This document shows positions 8,595 through 16,766 of a DNA stretch of 53,380 nt, one piece after another. Origin of the DNA: Sphingomonadaceae bacterium (GTDB lineage: Bacteria; Pseudomonadota; Alphaproteobacteria; Sphingomonadales; Sphingomonadaceae); the NCBI GenBank assembly GCA_947473355.1, contig CANJCQ010000020.1, positions 1 to 53,380 of the forward strand, in the 5' to 3' direction. Both the position numbers and the translations under genes were made by a program. Numbering within the stretch: position 1 is the stretch's first letter; each line of letters opens with the position of its first letter. The notes beneath the pieces were generated by a model that saw only the letters and a list, made by a program, of their open reading frames with translations, ran no database searches and had not been told where the DNA came from.

Positions 8595-9125
8595 TTACCC
8601 GTTCGGATCGACCGGGTTCGAGATGAAGCCGACCGTCGGATAGCCGGAAATCTGAACGTTATAGATTGCGCCGGCAATGCAACGCCACGGCGCATTGACG
8701 TCACCGCGGATATGCACCTGCGGGATCTTTTCCGGGTTGTTCTTGATCGCGTCGATGCCGCCCTCGCGCTTGACGATGGCATCGAGCCGCTTGAACGCCT
8801 GATCGCGCAGTTCTTCGGAGTTCACCGGCGTGATGTTGTTGAAGTATATCCGGCATTCGCCATAGCGCGACGCACCCTCGAAGCCAGGCTCACCCGGGCT
8901 GTGCCCGCCCTGATCGGTGGTGCTCACCGTCAGCAGCAGATTTTCCACCTTATCCTTCGATTCCAGCGAAGCCATGATGGGAATCTTGAGCTTTTCGATC
9001 GACTGGATCGCGATCGGAACCGCGATGAGGAAGATGATCAGCAGCACCAGCATCACGTCGACGAGCGGCGTGGTGTTGATGTCGGACATTGGGGTCTCGT
9101 CCCCGCCGCCTACTGCAACCGCCAT
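8595..9125 (-). CDS. exbD: ExbD/TolR-family energy-coupling protein (proximal copy)
   Basis: The product is 176 residues and has the ExbD signature MSDINTTPLVDVMLVLLIIF with the proton-carrying Asp in the membrane helix. The periplasmic part is longer than in the distal copy and contains two Cys residues (GECRIYF and WRCIAGAIY) that could form a disulphide. Possession of two unequal ExbD genes behind one ExbB is common in sphingomonads and Xanthomonas-like bacteria, where the second copy can be specific to certain TonB-dependent substrates. It lies between exbB and the other exbD. Confidence 0.93.
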   Translation of the reverse strand: MAVAVGGGDETPMSDINTTPLVDVMLVLLIIFLIAVPIAIQSIEKLKIPIMASLESKDKVENLLLTVSTTDQGGHSPGEPGFEGASRYGECRIYFNNITPVNSEELRDQAFKRLDAIVKREGGIDAIKNNPEKIPQVHIRGDVNAPWRCIAGAIYNVQISGYPTVGFISNPVDPNG

Positions 9126-9254
9126 AGTAACATCCTATCTTTGCAATTGTGCCGGGACTGGGCGGCGGTCCCGCATGCCGGAAGCCGCCGCCTGTTTCCC
9201 GTCTTAACGCCTCGCCGGTCCACTGCGAACCGGCAACGCGCTGGCTAACGCCAA

Positions 9255-10013
9255 TCAGGCCTTCGACGGCGCCGCAGCGGCAGGCTTGGCGGCAGGAGCC
9301 GGTCCCGTCGCAGGCTTGACCGCACCCTTCGAATTGATGTTCGCGAGGATGTCGGTCGAGAAGCCCGAAAGCGTCTCGGCAATCCGCTTGTTGCGCGCCT
9401 GGAGATAGTTGTAGGCAAGCACCGCAGGCACAGCGACGAGCAGACCGAGCGCGGTCATGATCAGCGCTTCACCGACTGGCCCTGCGACCTTGTCGATCGA
9501 AGCTGACCCTGCGATGCCGATGTTGATCAGTGCGCGATAGATGCCGATAACCGTACCGAACAGACCGATGAACGGCGAAGTCGCGCCGACCGTTGCCAGA
9601 AAGGGCAGACCGCCGGCGAGGCGGGCGTTGATCGTGGCTTCCGAACGGGCAAGCGATCCATGCAGCCAGTCGTGTCCTTCCATTGCGTCAGTCATCTTGG
9701 CGTGCTGGTCTTCGGCGGCGAGGCCATCTTCGACGAGCTGGCGCCAGGCACTGTTCTTGTCGAGCTTGGCCGCGCCTTCCTTGAGGCTGGGTGCCCGCCA
9801 GAAGTTGGCGCGCAGATCCTTGCCCTGACGCATGACCTTGGACTGTTCTACCCACTTGGTGAACAGGATGTAGAACGAGCCGAACGACATCACGCCCAGG
9901 ATGATGACAGTGGCATAGGCGATGAAGCCGCCTTGTTGCAGGGCTTCGGCAAAGCCGAACTTGTTCTGCGGCGCTGCCGGGGCGGCTGCCTGAAGGAAAT
10001 TGACGATATGCAT
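9255..10013 (-). CDS. exbB: ExbB/TolQ/MotA-family proton channel
   Basis: The product is 252 residues with three expected transmembrane segments: near residues 30-50 (GFIAYATVIILGVMSFGSFY), near 130-150 (FLATVGATSPFIGLFGTVIG) and near 170-195 (EALIMTALGLLVAVPAVLAY). The last two line the ExbB pore. The C-terminus is rich in Ala and Pro. ExbB pentamers surround an ExbD dimer and couple the proton gradient to TonB. It lies second in the operon, 80 nt after tonB. Confidence 0.95.
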   Translation of the reverse strand: MHIVNFLQAAAPAAPQNKFGFAEALQQGGFIAYATVIILGVMSFGSFYILFTKWVEQSKVMRQGKDLRANFWRAPSLKEGAAKLDKNSAWRQLVEDGLAAEDQHAKMTDAMEGHDWLHGSLARSEATINARLAGGLPFLATVGATSPFIGLFGTVIGIYRALINIGIAGSASIDKVAGPVGEALIMTALGLLVAVPAVLAYNYLQARNKRIAETLSGFSTDILANINSKGAVKPATGPAPAAKPAAAAPSKA

Positions 10014-10093
10014 GCGTTTGGTCCTCTTCAGAAGTATCAGTTGTTAAGATGGCGGCAGACGCAGTGTTGCGCCCTGGGCCTAGAGATTTACGA

Positions 10094-10741
10094 TTAATCC
10101 TTGGGAATGACCCAGCGGACGCGGTTAGAATAGGAATCGGTGATTGGCTGGCCATCGCTGTCCGAGGCCGGAGTGAACCGGGCACGCCGACGAATATTCT
10201 CACAGGCTGCCGCATCGAGATCGGCATGGCCGCTGGAACTGGTGATCTGGCAATCAGTGACCCTGCCGTCGGTGCCAATGGTCACCCGGAAACCAGATGT
10301 ACCTTCACGCTCTTCGCGCAGTGCCCGCGATGGATAATCATTGGTTGTCGCCCAGTTGCCAGGATTGCCCTTGGGAACAGCGCGTTTGGCGGCGACGCGC
10401 GGCGGCGGCGCGGCTGGCGGCGGCGGAGCTAGGACGATCGGCGGCGGAGGCGGCGGTGCCTCCCTGACCGTTTCCTGGACCACGGGAGCCACGTTGATGT
10501 TCATTTTCGGCGGCGGCACGACAAGCGGCGGCGGCTTGATATCAATCTTCTTGGGCGGCGGCGGCGGTTCTTTCTTGATCTCTTCCTTGATATCAACCGC
10601 AGTCACGCGCTGCAGAACCTTCTTGTACCCTTCATAGGCCAAGCCTGTGACCAGGGCATAGATCACCACAATATGAATCAAGGCAACGATGATAAGCGCG
10701 GTAATCCTGTTACCACTCATCGATTGGTCAGCGTAAGACAT
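10094..10741 (-). CDS. tonB: TonB energy transducer
   Basis: The product is 215 residues. An N-terminal membrane anchor (residues 10-32, ITALIIVALIHIVVIYALV) is followed by a long proline-rich periplasmic spacer with PPPPPK, PPPLVVPPPK and PPPPPPIVL blocks. A C-terminal TonB domain (about 125-215) has RVTIGTDGRVTDCQITSSSG. TonB transmits the ExbBD motor force to outer-membrane receptors for siderophores, vitamin B12 and sugars. It is the promoter-proximal gene of the operon. The His of the SxxxH motif is present in the helix (ALIH). Confidence 0.94.
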   Translation of the reverse strand: MSYADQSMSGNRITALIIVALIHIVVIYALVTGLAYEGYKKVLQRVTAVDIKEEIKKEPPPPPKKIDIKPPPLVVPPPKMNINVAPVVQETVREAPPPPPPIVLAPPPPAAPPPRVAAKRAVPKGNPGNWATTNDYPSRALREEREGTSGFRVTIGTDGRVTDCQITSSSGHADLDAAACENIRRRARFTPASDSDGQPITDSYSNRVRWVIPKD

Positions 10742-11107
10742 TCAGACCCACCACTCCGTTTCCAAACATCGGGGCAGGCCCCGTTTCACCACGGATAACG
10801 GCACTGCCGCAACCCGCGAAAATATTAACACCTACCGCGCCGGTATCGTTCGGTTCGCTCTTTTGAGCTTCCCCGTCGGCCAGACAATAGGCAATTAGGC
10901 GTACCCGTTTTACCGGCCAACCCCTGATTTCATGGAGAGCTTTAGCGTCGAAGCCGGAACCGCGCAACGCCGAATCGGCACTGGCAAAAGTTAACCTGCG
11001 ATTCAGGCAGGTTAACGTGTAATGGCAGAGGCAATGCGATATGCTTTGTTGCAGATGCGCAATTCGAAGGCCCAAGAATTCCGCCATTTTCGGGGAGAAT
11101 GAACCCT
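10742..11107. other. Divergent intergenic region with a perfect inverted repeat
   Basis: About 365 bp separate tonB (minus) from a secreted-protein gene (plus). A minus-strand frame of about 119 codons crosses it, but it has no usable signals and no family resemblance, so I do not call it. The only strong feature is the inverted repeat at 10990-11016. Confidence 0.7.
10990..11016. promoter_or_regulatory. Perfect 10-bp inverted repeat, candidate operator
   Basis: The arms GTTAACCTGC and GCAGGTTAAC match perfectly around a 7-nt spacer. The site is 92 bp before the start at 11108 and about 250 bp before tonB. No T-run follows on either strand, so it looks more like a protein-binding site than a terminator. 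The cognate regulator is unknown. Confidence 0.5.
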
Positions 11108-11992
11108 ATGCATAAGCTGTTGCAAAGCGTCGCTCTCCCGGTTTTGCTCGTCGCCGCAGGCACTTGCTCCGGGTCTGCCTCGCATGCTGCCCAGCCCTCG
11201 GCCATCACTCCGCCCGCGCCGACGGCGACCTATGCTGACCTTGCCGATCTCGCCGATTCGGCTCCGTTGGTGCTGCGGGCGCAGGTCCGCAAGCAGGTCC
11301 GCGTCGAACCAGAACGGGCAATCGGGGTGAAGCCGGGCTGGGCGCGATTCTATTTCGAGGCAAAAACCGCCTCATTGCTCATCGGCAATAGCATTGTCGG
11401 CGAATCACTTCGCTACCTTGGCGACCTGCCGCTCGACGCGCGCGGCAAGCCGCCTGTGCTGACCAAGAAACAGGTCCTGCTGTTCGCCAGCATGGTGCCG
11501 GCCAATGCTCCAGGGACCAAGGCTCCGGATAATCGAGCCAGCGAGCTGCGACTGGTCAGGCCCGACGCCCAATTGCTGTGGGATCCGGCCATCGAGACAA
11601 AGTTGCGGCCAATTCTTGCGGAACTGCTCGCTGGCGATTCGCCGCCGCGCATCACCGGCGTGCGTGAGGCGATCAACGTTGCGGGCGAACTGGCCGGCCA
11701 GAGCGAGACCCAGATATTCCTCGCCGCGCGAGACAGCGGCGCCGCCGCCATCCAGGTGACTCGCCGCCCCGGCGCTGCGCCGGCCTGGGGGGTGTCCTTC
11801 TCGGAAGCAGCCGAAGGCGGCACGGCCCCGCCGCGCGAGACCTTGCGCTGGTACCGGCTCGCCTGCTTCCTGCCGCCCGCATTGCCGCGCGGGACCAATC
11901 TTTCGGAAAGTCCCGGGGAGAAGGCGCAGGCCGACACCGACTACCGGCTGGTGATGGGAGAGCTGGGACCATGTCCGAGGCTGCGCCGGTAA
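11108..11992 (+). CDS. Secreted protein of unknown function
   Basis: The product is 294 residues with a signal peptide (about residues 1-28, ending near SASHAAQPS). The mature part has a YADLADLADSAPLVLRAQVRKQVRV region of alpha/beta character and no motif I recognise. The ATG at 11108 is preferred over 11099 because GGGGAG at 11092 is then about 10 nt upstream instead of 1-2. It is followed by hom after 68 bp. A weak hairpin (AAAGGCC/GGCCTTT) overlaps the stop and might attenuate read-through. Similar proteins seem restricted to sphingomonads; function cannot be read. Confidence 0.75.
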   Translation: MHKLLQSVALPVLLVAAGTCSGSASHAAQPSAITPPAPTATYADLADLADSAPLVLRAQVRKQVRVEPERAIGVKPGWARFYFEAKTASLLIGNSIVGESLRYLGDLPLDARGKPPVLTKKQVLLFASMVPANAPGTKAPDNRASELRLVRPDAQLLWDPAIETKLRPILAELLAGDSPPRITGVREAINVAGELAGQSETQIFLAARDSGAAAIQVTRRPGAAPAWGVSFSEAAEGGTAPPRETLRWYRLACFLPPALPRGTNLSESPGEKAQADTDYRLVMGELGPCPRLRR

Positions 11993-12060
11993 AGGCCCAA
12001 GCGAAGGGTCTGGCCTTTCACACGCTGCCCGGCTAGGCCGCGCAGCCGAAAGTGAGCATC

Positions 12061-13383
12061 ATGGCCGAATCTTCCAAAACCGCCCCCCTACGCATCGCCC
12101 TGGCTGGGCTTGGCACTGTTGGCGCAGGCGTTATCCGCCTGATCGAAGCCAATGCGGCGCTGATCGCGCGGCGCGCCGGGCGGCCGATCCAGATCACCGC
12201 AGTCAGCGCGCGCGATCGCGGCAAGGATCGCGGCGTCGACATGACGCGCTATGTCTGGGAAGATGACATGATCATCCTGGGCGAGCGCGAGGATGTCGAC
12301 GTGGTGGTCGAACTGGTCGGCGGTTCGGACGGCCCGGCACTGGCCTGCGCCCGCACCACAATCGAGGCGGGCAAGGCGCTGGTCACTGCCAACAAGGCGA
12401 TGATCGCGCACCACGGGTTGAAGCTCGCCGAAATGGCTGAAGCGGCGAAAGTCGCGCTCAAATTCGAAGCAGCGGTCGCTGGCGGCATCCCGGTGATCAA
12501 GGGCCTGCGCGAAGGCGCGGCGGCCAACGAGATCGAGCGGGTCTATGGCATCCTCAACGGCACCTGCAACTATATCCTCTCGACCATGGAAGACACCGGC
12601 CGCTCCTTCGCCGATGTGCTCGCCGAGGCGCAGGCCAAGGGCTTTGCCGAGGCCGATCCCGCCTTTGACGTCGAAGGCACTGATGCCGCGCACAAGCTGT
12701 CGATCCTTGCCGCCATCGCCTATGGTACGCGCATCGATTTCGCTTCGGTTGAAACTGCCGGAATCACCCGGATCCGCGCCGCCGATATCGCCCAGGCCGA
12801 TGCCCTTGGCTATGTCATTCGCCTGATCGGCATGGCCGAGGAAGACCGGAGCGGCGAAACGCCGCGCCTGTTCCAGCGGGTCCAGCCGCATCTGGTGCCT
12901 TTCGATCACCCGCTCGCCCATGTCGATGGCGCGACCAATGCGGTGGTCGCGGAAGGCAATTATTCAGGCCGCTTGCTGTTCCAGGGTGCAGGCGCGGGTG
13001 ACGGGCCGACTGCCAGCGCCGTGGTTGCCGATCTGATCGACATTGCGCGCGGCGATATTGGCGCGCCGTTCTCGGTGCCGGTTTCAGAACTCGAGGCACT
13101 CGCGCCGGCCAGCTCAGGCCATCGCCTCGGTCGCACCTATATAAGATTCACTGTCGCCGACCGCCCCGGCGTGCTTGCCGAGATCGCCGCTGCGATGCGC
13201 GATGCCGGGGTTTCGATCGAAAGCCTGATCCAGAAGGGCCGCGCCGAGGCCGAGGGTGAGGTGCTGCTGGCTATCGTCACCCACGAAGGCCCCGAATCGG
13301 CGGTAACCGAAGCGCTGCGCTTGCTTGAAGGTTCGGCCAGCCTGACCGCCGCGCCGCTGGTGATGCAGATTTTGGGCGAATAA
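12061..13383 (+). CDS. hom: Homoserine dehydrogenase
   Basis: The enzyme (440 aa) reduces aspartate semialdehyde to homoserine with NAD(P)H, the branch to threonine and methionine. The nucleotide-binding motif GLGTVGAG is near residue 16. The homoserine-binding centre includes the KFEAAVAGGIPVIKGLREG and GILNGTCNYILSTM segments. A C-terminal ACT domain (about 355-430, FTVADRPGVLAEIAAAMRDAGVSIES) suggests threonine feedback. The length is typical. An in-frame GTG lies at 12052; I prefer the ATG at 12061. Confidence 0.96.
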   Translation: MAESSKTAPLRIALAGLGTVGAGVIRLIEANAALIARRAGRPIQITAVSARDRGKDRGVDMTRYVWEDDMIILGEREDVDVVVELVGGSDGPALACARTTIEAGKALVTANKAMIAHHGLKLAEMAEAAKVALKFEAAVAGGIPVIKGLREGAAANEIERVYGILNGTCNYILSTMEDTGRSFADVLAEAQAKGFAEADPAFDVEGTDAAHKLSILAAIAYGTRIDFASVETAGITRIRAADIAQADALGYVIRLIGMAEEDRSGETPRLFQRVQPHLVPFDHPLAHVDGATNAVVAEGNYSGRLLFQGAGAGDGPTASAVVADLIDIARGDIGAPFSVPVSELEALAPASSGHRLGRTYIRFTVADRPGVLAEIAAAMRDAGVSIESLIQKGRAEAEGEVLLAIVTHEGPESAVTEALRLLEGSASLTAAPLVMQILGE

Positions 13384-13387
13384 GCCC

Positions 13388-13831
13388 TCACGGCTCAGCA
13401 GCTTCACCCTTGGCGATCTTGTCCGCGTCCGATCCTTCGGGCGCTTCGGGCAGGGCCTTGATGTCGAAATAGTAGACCGGCGGCGGCACATTGCCGAAAT
13501 GCTTGCATGTCGCGCAATAACCTCCGTCGAGCTGCGGCGCATGAGGGCGGCCATCGCGCAGCGCGGACCGCGAAGTGGGGTCCGATTCGGTGCTGGATGG
13601 CACGCGCTGGTCCGCGCCGTGATCGGGCGCGCACACCGTGATCTCGTCTGAATTGCCCTGAACACAGCGCCGCCGTCTGGGTGGCGGCGGTCCGAAGGTC
13701 TGCCGCGCTGTAGTGATCATCGTATTGATGCCGGGATCTTCGGATTCCTGCGCGATCGCCGACGGGATCACCGAAAGGATCGACAACAATATTGCCACTA
13801 CGAACAACAAGCCCGCACCGTGTCTCGACAA
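13388..13831 (-). CDS. Small secreted protein of unknown function
   Basis: The product is 147 residues. The signal peptide spans about residues 1-27 (LLFVVAILLSILSVIPSAIAQ). The mature chain has a PPPPRRRRCVQGNSDEITVCAPD segment, in which two Cys bracket DEI, and a CATC motif. DEIxVCxxD is a recurring motif in short secreted sphingomonad proteins of unknown role. It is convergent with hom, 4 bp from it, and divergent from glpX. The Cys pairs suggest disulphides in the periplasm. No function can be proposed. Confidence 0.65.
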   Translation of the reverse strand: MSRHGAGLLFVVAILLSILSVIPSAIAQESEDPGINTMITTARQTFGPPPPRRRRCVQGNSDEITVCAPDHGADQRVPSSTESDPTSRSALRDGRPHAPQLDGGYCATCKHFGNVPPPVYYFDIKALPEAPEGSDADKIAKGEAAEP

Positions 13832-13894
13832 TTGCGGCTCCCGTGTCTAATCGCTTGGCGCATCCTTGCCCTTGGGCCTTAATCCGGACTGAAC

Positions 13895-14893
13895 ATGACC
13901 GCCACCCCTGCCAGCCCAAAAACTCCTGCCAGCGCCGTCCTTGACCGTGTCCTCGTGCTAGAAATGGTGCGCGTCACCGAAGCCGCCGCCATAGCTGCCG
14001 CCAGGCTGATCGGTCGCGGCGACGAGAAGGCGGCCGATCATGCCGCTGTCGAGGCCATGCGCCAGGCCTTTGACGAGCTGGCCATCGACGGCACCGTAGT
14101 GATCGGCGAAGGCGAGCGCGACGAGGCTCCGATGCTGTTCATCGGCGAAAAGGTCGGCGGAGCGCAAGGCACCGGGCCCAAGATCGACATCGCGCTCGAT
14201 CCCCTGGAAGGCACGACGATCACTGCCAAGGCCGGCCCCAATGCGCTGGCTGTGCTCGCCTGCGCCGAGGCAGGCAATCTGCTCAATGCGCCTGATGTCT
14301 ATATGGACAAGCTGGCGGTCGGCCCCGGCTATCCCCAGGGCATCATCAGCCTCGACAAGAGCCCGACTGAAAACGTCATGGCCGTCGCCAAGGCCAAGGG
14401 CGTGGAGCCGGGCGACATCATGGTTTGCGTGCTGGATCGCCCACGCCACACCGATCTGATCGCCGAACTGCGCGCGCTCGGCTGCGGCGTCCAGCTGATC
14501 CCCGATGGCGATGTCGCGGGCGTGATCGCGGTGACCAACGAGGATACCACGATCGACATGTACATGGGCAGCGGCGGCGCGCCCGAAGGCGTGCTGGCAG
14601 CAGCCGCGCTGCGCTGCGTCGGCGGCCAGTTCAACGGCCGCCTGCTGTTCCGCAACGACGACGAACGCGCCCGCGCGCGCAAATGGGGCATCGAAGATCT
14701 CAACAAGATCTATGTTCTTGAAGAACTGGCCAAGGGAGACTGCATCTTCGCCGCGACAGGTGTGACGGATGGCTCGCTGCTCGATGGCGTGAAGCGGCTC
14801 AAGAACGGCACTGTGACAACCGAGAGCGTGGTGATGCGGGCGAGTTCGGGCACCGTGCGCTGGGTAAAGGGCGAGCGCCGCAAGGCGGGGTGA
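13895..14893 (+). CDS. glpX: Class II fructose-1,6-bisphosphatase
   Basis: The enzyme (332 aa) hydrolyses fructose 1,6-bisphosphate to fructose 6-phosphate in gluconeogenesis, in a metal-dependent way. The GlpX signatures are GRGDEKAADHAAVEAMR (about residues 35-50), VIGEGERDEAPML, ALDPLEGT and the later GGAPEGVLAAAALRCVGGQF. The length fits the family. It lies just downstream of hom in the same direction but is separated by the minus-strand secreted-protein gene, so it probably has its own promoter in 13832-13894. Confidence 0.95.
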   Translation: MTATPASPKTPASAVLDRVLVLEMVRVTEAAAIAAARLIGRGDEKAADHAAVEAMRQAFDELAIDGTVVIGEGERDEAPMLFIGEKVGGAQGTGPKIDIALDPLEGTTITAKAGPNALAVLACAEAGNLLNAPDVYMDKLAVGPGYPQGIISLDKSPTENVMAVAKAKGVEPGDIMVCVLDRPRHTDLIAELRALGCGVQLIPDGDVAGVIAVTNEDTTIDMYMGSGGAPEGVLAAAALRCVGGQFNGRLLFRNDDERARARKWGIEDLNKIYVLEELAKGDCIFAATGVTDGSLLDGVKRLKNGTVTTESVVMRASSGTVRWVKGERRKAG

Positions 14894-14897
14894 AGCC

Positions 14898-15239
14898 CTA
14901 ATCCATCCCCAGATGCGTCTTCAAGGCAGCACTGACCAAAGCTTTGTCCGCGTCACCCAATGCACCCAGCCGCCGCAGAACCAGTGACGCATCGAGCGTA
15001 AACAGCTTCATGCGCACCACTCCGGCCACGCGCAGGCCAGTGTTCGCCAAATCCGTCAGCGGCACATCATTGGGCCAAGCCGAGCGAGCGGCGCGGGTTA
15101 CCATGGCCAGCAAGCATTGCCCGGTCCCGCTGCCGAATGGATCGGCAGCGGAAAGCACGAGCGCGGGGCGGCGGATGGTGCTGGTTCGGTCGGTGAATGG
15201 GAATGGCACGACGACGATGTCGTAGCGTTCAAAGATCAC
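14898..15239 (-). CDS. MazF/PemK-family toxin
   Basis: The product is 113 residues and has the CcdB/PemK fold pattern: an N-terminal YDIVVVPFPFTD strand-turn, then RRPALVLS, and a VVRMKLFTLD strand near the C-terminus. MazF-type toxins cleave mRNA or rRNA at short sequences and stop growth until neutralised. It overlaps the upstream antitoxin gene by 11 nt, the usual coupling in such pairs. The gene order, antitoxin first, is also standard. It is convergent with glpX, 4 nt away. The cleavage sequence cannot be predicted. Confidence 0.85.
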   Translation of the reverse strand: MIFERYDIVVVPFPFTDRTSTIRRPALVLSAADPFGSGTGQCLLAMVTRAARSAWPNDVPLTDLANTGLRVAGVVRMKLFTLDASLVLRRLGALGDADKALVSAALKTHLGMD

Positions 15240-15456
15240 CGAAGGCTTCCATGTCCTCTGCGCTCAACCATTCTTCGGCCAGATTGGCCTCCACGCCCTT
15301 CAGAAACAGCACATCGATCGCAGAGACCTTGCGCACACGGGCCGTGCCATCCACCACATCCCAGGCAATGGTATCGCCCGCCTTCAGCCCAAGCGCGGCG
15401 CGCACATCGGCAGGCACGGTGGCCTGGTATTTCGAGGTCAGGCGGGTGGCTTCCAT
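15229..15456 (-). CDS. AbrB/MazE-family antitoxin
   Basis: The product is 75 residues. An N-terminal swapped-hairpin AbrB domain (about 1-45: TSKYQATVPADVRAALGLKAGDTIAW) binds DNA, and an acidic C-terminal tail (NLAEEWLSAEDMEAFGDL) should wrap the toxin. Antitoxins of this type repress their own operon. Immediately before the start codon lies a perfect 18-bp palindrome, an excellent autoregulatory operator. The start has no Shine-Dalgarno, so a leaderless transcript is likely. Confidence 0.87.
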   Translation of the reverse strand: MEATRLTSKYQATVPADVRAALGLKAGDTIAWDVVDGTARVRKVSAIDVLFLKGVEANLAEEWLSAEDMEAFGDL

Positions 15457-15457
15457 A

Positions 15458-15492
15458 AGGTAATACGTATTACCTCATGGGCGATCAGTCAA
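15458..15492 (-). promoter_or_regulatory. Promoter and palindromic operator of the MazEF-type pair
   Basis: The perfect palindrome AGGTAATACGTATTACCT occupies 15458-15475, ending 2 nt before the antitoxin ATG. A TTGACT -35 box lies at 15487-15492 on the minus strand, with a 17-nt spacer to TACGTA inside the palindrome. Transcription from this promoter would begin at or next to the ATG. Confidence 0.6.
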
Positions 15493-15548
15493 TTGGCAAT
15501 CCTGCGTTTCCCCAGGGCAATCGCATTTGACACGAACCTATCATGCAT

Positions 15549-15688
15549 CGTCACCCTGAACTCGTTTCAGGGCCCATTTCTCCACACATCGGAGTGCGAA
15601 GTTTCAAGTAAACCGAGGGGGTTAGAGTCTTTCCCGGCCGGCTCCGAGCTTGCGGCACGATGGGCCCTGAAACAAGTTCAGGGTGACG
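15549..15688. repeat. REP-like inverted element, family A, copy 2
   Basis: The arms are at 15549-15576 and 15661-15688, inverted, each with a CCTGAAnnnGTTTCAGGG-type inner palindrome. About 84 bp lie between. The interior shares short blocks with copy 3 at 45323 (AACCGAG, GGCTCCG, GCGGCACGA/TCGTGCCGC), so not only the arms are conserved. Rest of 15493-15742: no gene seen. Confidence 0.85.
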
Positions 15689-15742
15689 GAACTGGCGGGG
15701 TTTTGGCAAATGCGATTGCCCTGCTTTCTTCCCCCTCGAGCC

Positions 15743-16678
15743 CTAAGCCACCTGCCCCGCCGCGCTGCGCTCCTCGAACCGGCCCAGACCATAGTCGCCC
15801 TTGATCGTCGTGCGGTGGACCACACGCTCCTGACCTTCGGGGCAGCCGCAGGCTTCGTGGAGCACCCGCCAGTTGTCCCAGATCACCATGTCAGTGGTGT
15901 GCCACTGGTGGTGATAGGGCTTGATCACCCGCATCGCCTCGTCCCAGATTTCGGCGAGCAGTTCGAAGGCGGCATCGCTGCGATCACCCTCGATGCCGCG
16001 GCAACCGTATGGCGTCATGTGGAACACCTTCTCGCCGTCGGGCCGGGTCCACAGAATCGGGTGGATCGAGCAGGGATCGCCGGCTGTCATTTCATGCAGC
16101 TTGCTTTCATGATGGCGCACCACGCGGAAGGTGTCGGGAAGGCCAAAGCGCTGCTCGGTATAGCGCAGATCAAGGTTGTAGAGCGGGCTGATCCCTTCCG
16201 CCTTGGCGCGGATGGCGGGGTCCATGTCGCGGTAGATCTGCACACCGTCGGCAAAGCCTGTCAGCCCGCCATCGCTGGCAATCGCCAGGCTGCGCAGCAC
16301 CCCGGCGCGGTTGAGCTCGTTGTTATAGGCATGGTCGAAATGCCACGGCTGCCAGGTCTGCAATTTCTGGCCGCCAATCTCGACGACGCCCATGTGCGGC
16401 CCGGTGCCGATGGCGATGACGCCGGTCAGCTTCTCGGCATCGGCGCGCTCGACCGATGACACCGGATGCTCCTTGAGCGGCCCGAACACCTTGCTGATTT
16501 CGACCTGCATCTCAGCGGTCGGCTCCACACCCCGGAACACGATCACCCCGCGATCCTCGAACAGCTGGGCAAGCTGGGCGCGAACGCTTTCGTCCTTCAG
16601 CACTGCGCTGGTGACGCCAGTCACCTCGGCGCCGAACGAAAGACTGTCGTCCAGTGCGCGCACTTCGATTGATGCCAT
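15743..16678 (-). CDS. TauD/TfdA-family Fe(II)/2-oxoglutarate dioxygenase
   Basis: The product is 311 residues and belongs to the family that hydroxylates taurine, aryloxyalkanoates or other carboxylates, coupling this to 2-oxoglutarate decarboxylation. The iron ligands are visible: His113 and Asp115 in WHFDHAYN and His274 in WDNWRVLHEA; Arg289 in VVHRTTI should bind 2-oxoglutarate. The start at 16678 has a strong AGGAGG 6 nt upstream, deciding it over an upstream ATG. The substrate is unknown; TfdA-like aryloxy-acid cleavage is one possibility. It is followed upstream by the chimeric gene on the same strand. Confidence 0.9.
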   Translation of the reverse strand: MASIEVRALDDSLSFGAEVTGVTSAVLKDESVRAQLAQLFEDRGVIVFRGVEPTAEMQVEISKVFGPLKEHPVSSVERADAEKLTGVIAIGTGPHMGVVEIGGQKLQTWQPWHFDHAYNNELNRAGVLRSLAIASDGGLTGFADGVQIYRDMDPAIRAKAEGISPLYNLDLRYTEQRFGLPDTFRVVRHHESKLHEMTAGDPCSIHPILWTRPDGEKVFHMTPYGCRGIEGDRSDAAFELLAEIWDEAMRVIKPYHHQWHTTDMVIWDNWRVLHEACGCPEGQERVVHRTTIKGDYGLGRFEERSAAGQVA

Positions 16679-16766
16679 GTGATCCTCCTGCAATTCGGGC
16701 TTTGGCCATAATGTAATATACGCGGGCAAGCGGGGACAGGGGGAATTTGTCTCGCCGCGATCCGCC

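Noticed and set aside
10728..11087. Minus-strand frame of 119 codons upstream of tonB
   Set aside because: It overlaps the tonB start by 14 nt, contains the palindrome 10990-11016, and shows no domain or signal peptide.
11986..12030. Terminator overlapping the stop of the secreted-protein gene
   Set aside because: The AAAGGCC/GGCCTTT stem has a 13-nt loop and no T run, so I mention it only in the gene entry.
15683..16459. Long plus-strand frame of 258 codons
   Set aside because: It is the shadow of the TauD-type dioxygenase on the other strand, which has iron ligands and a strong ribosome site.
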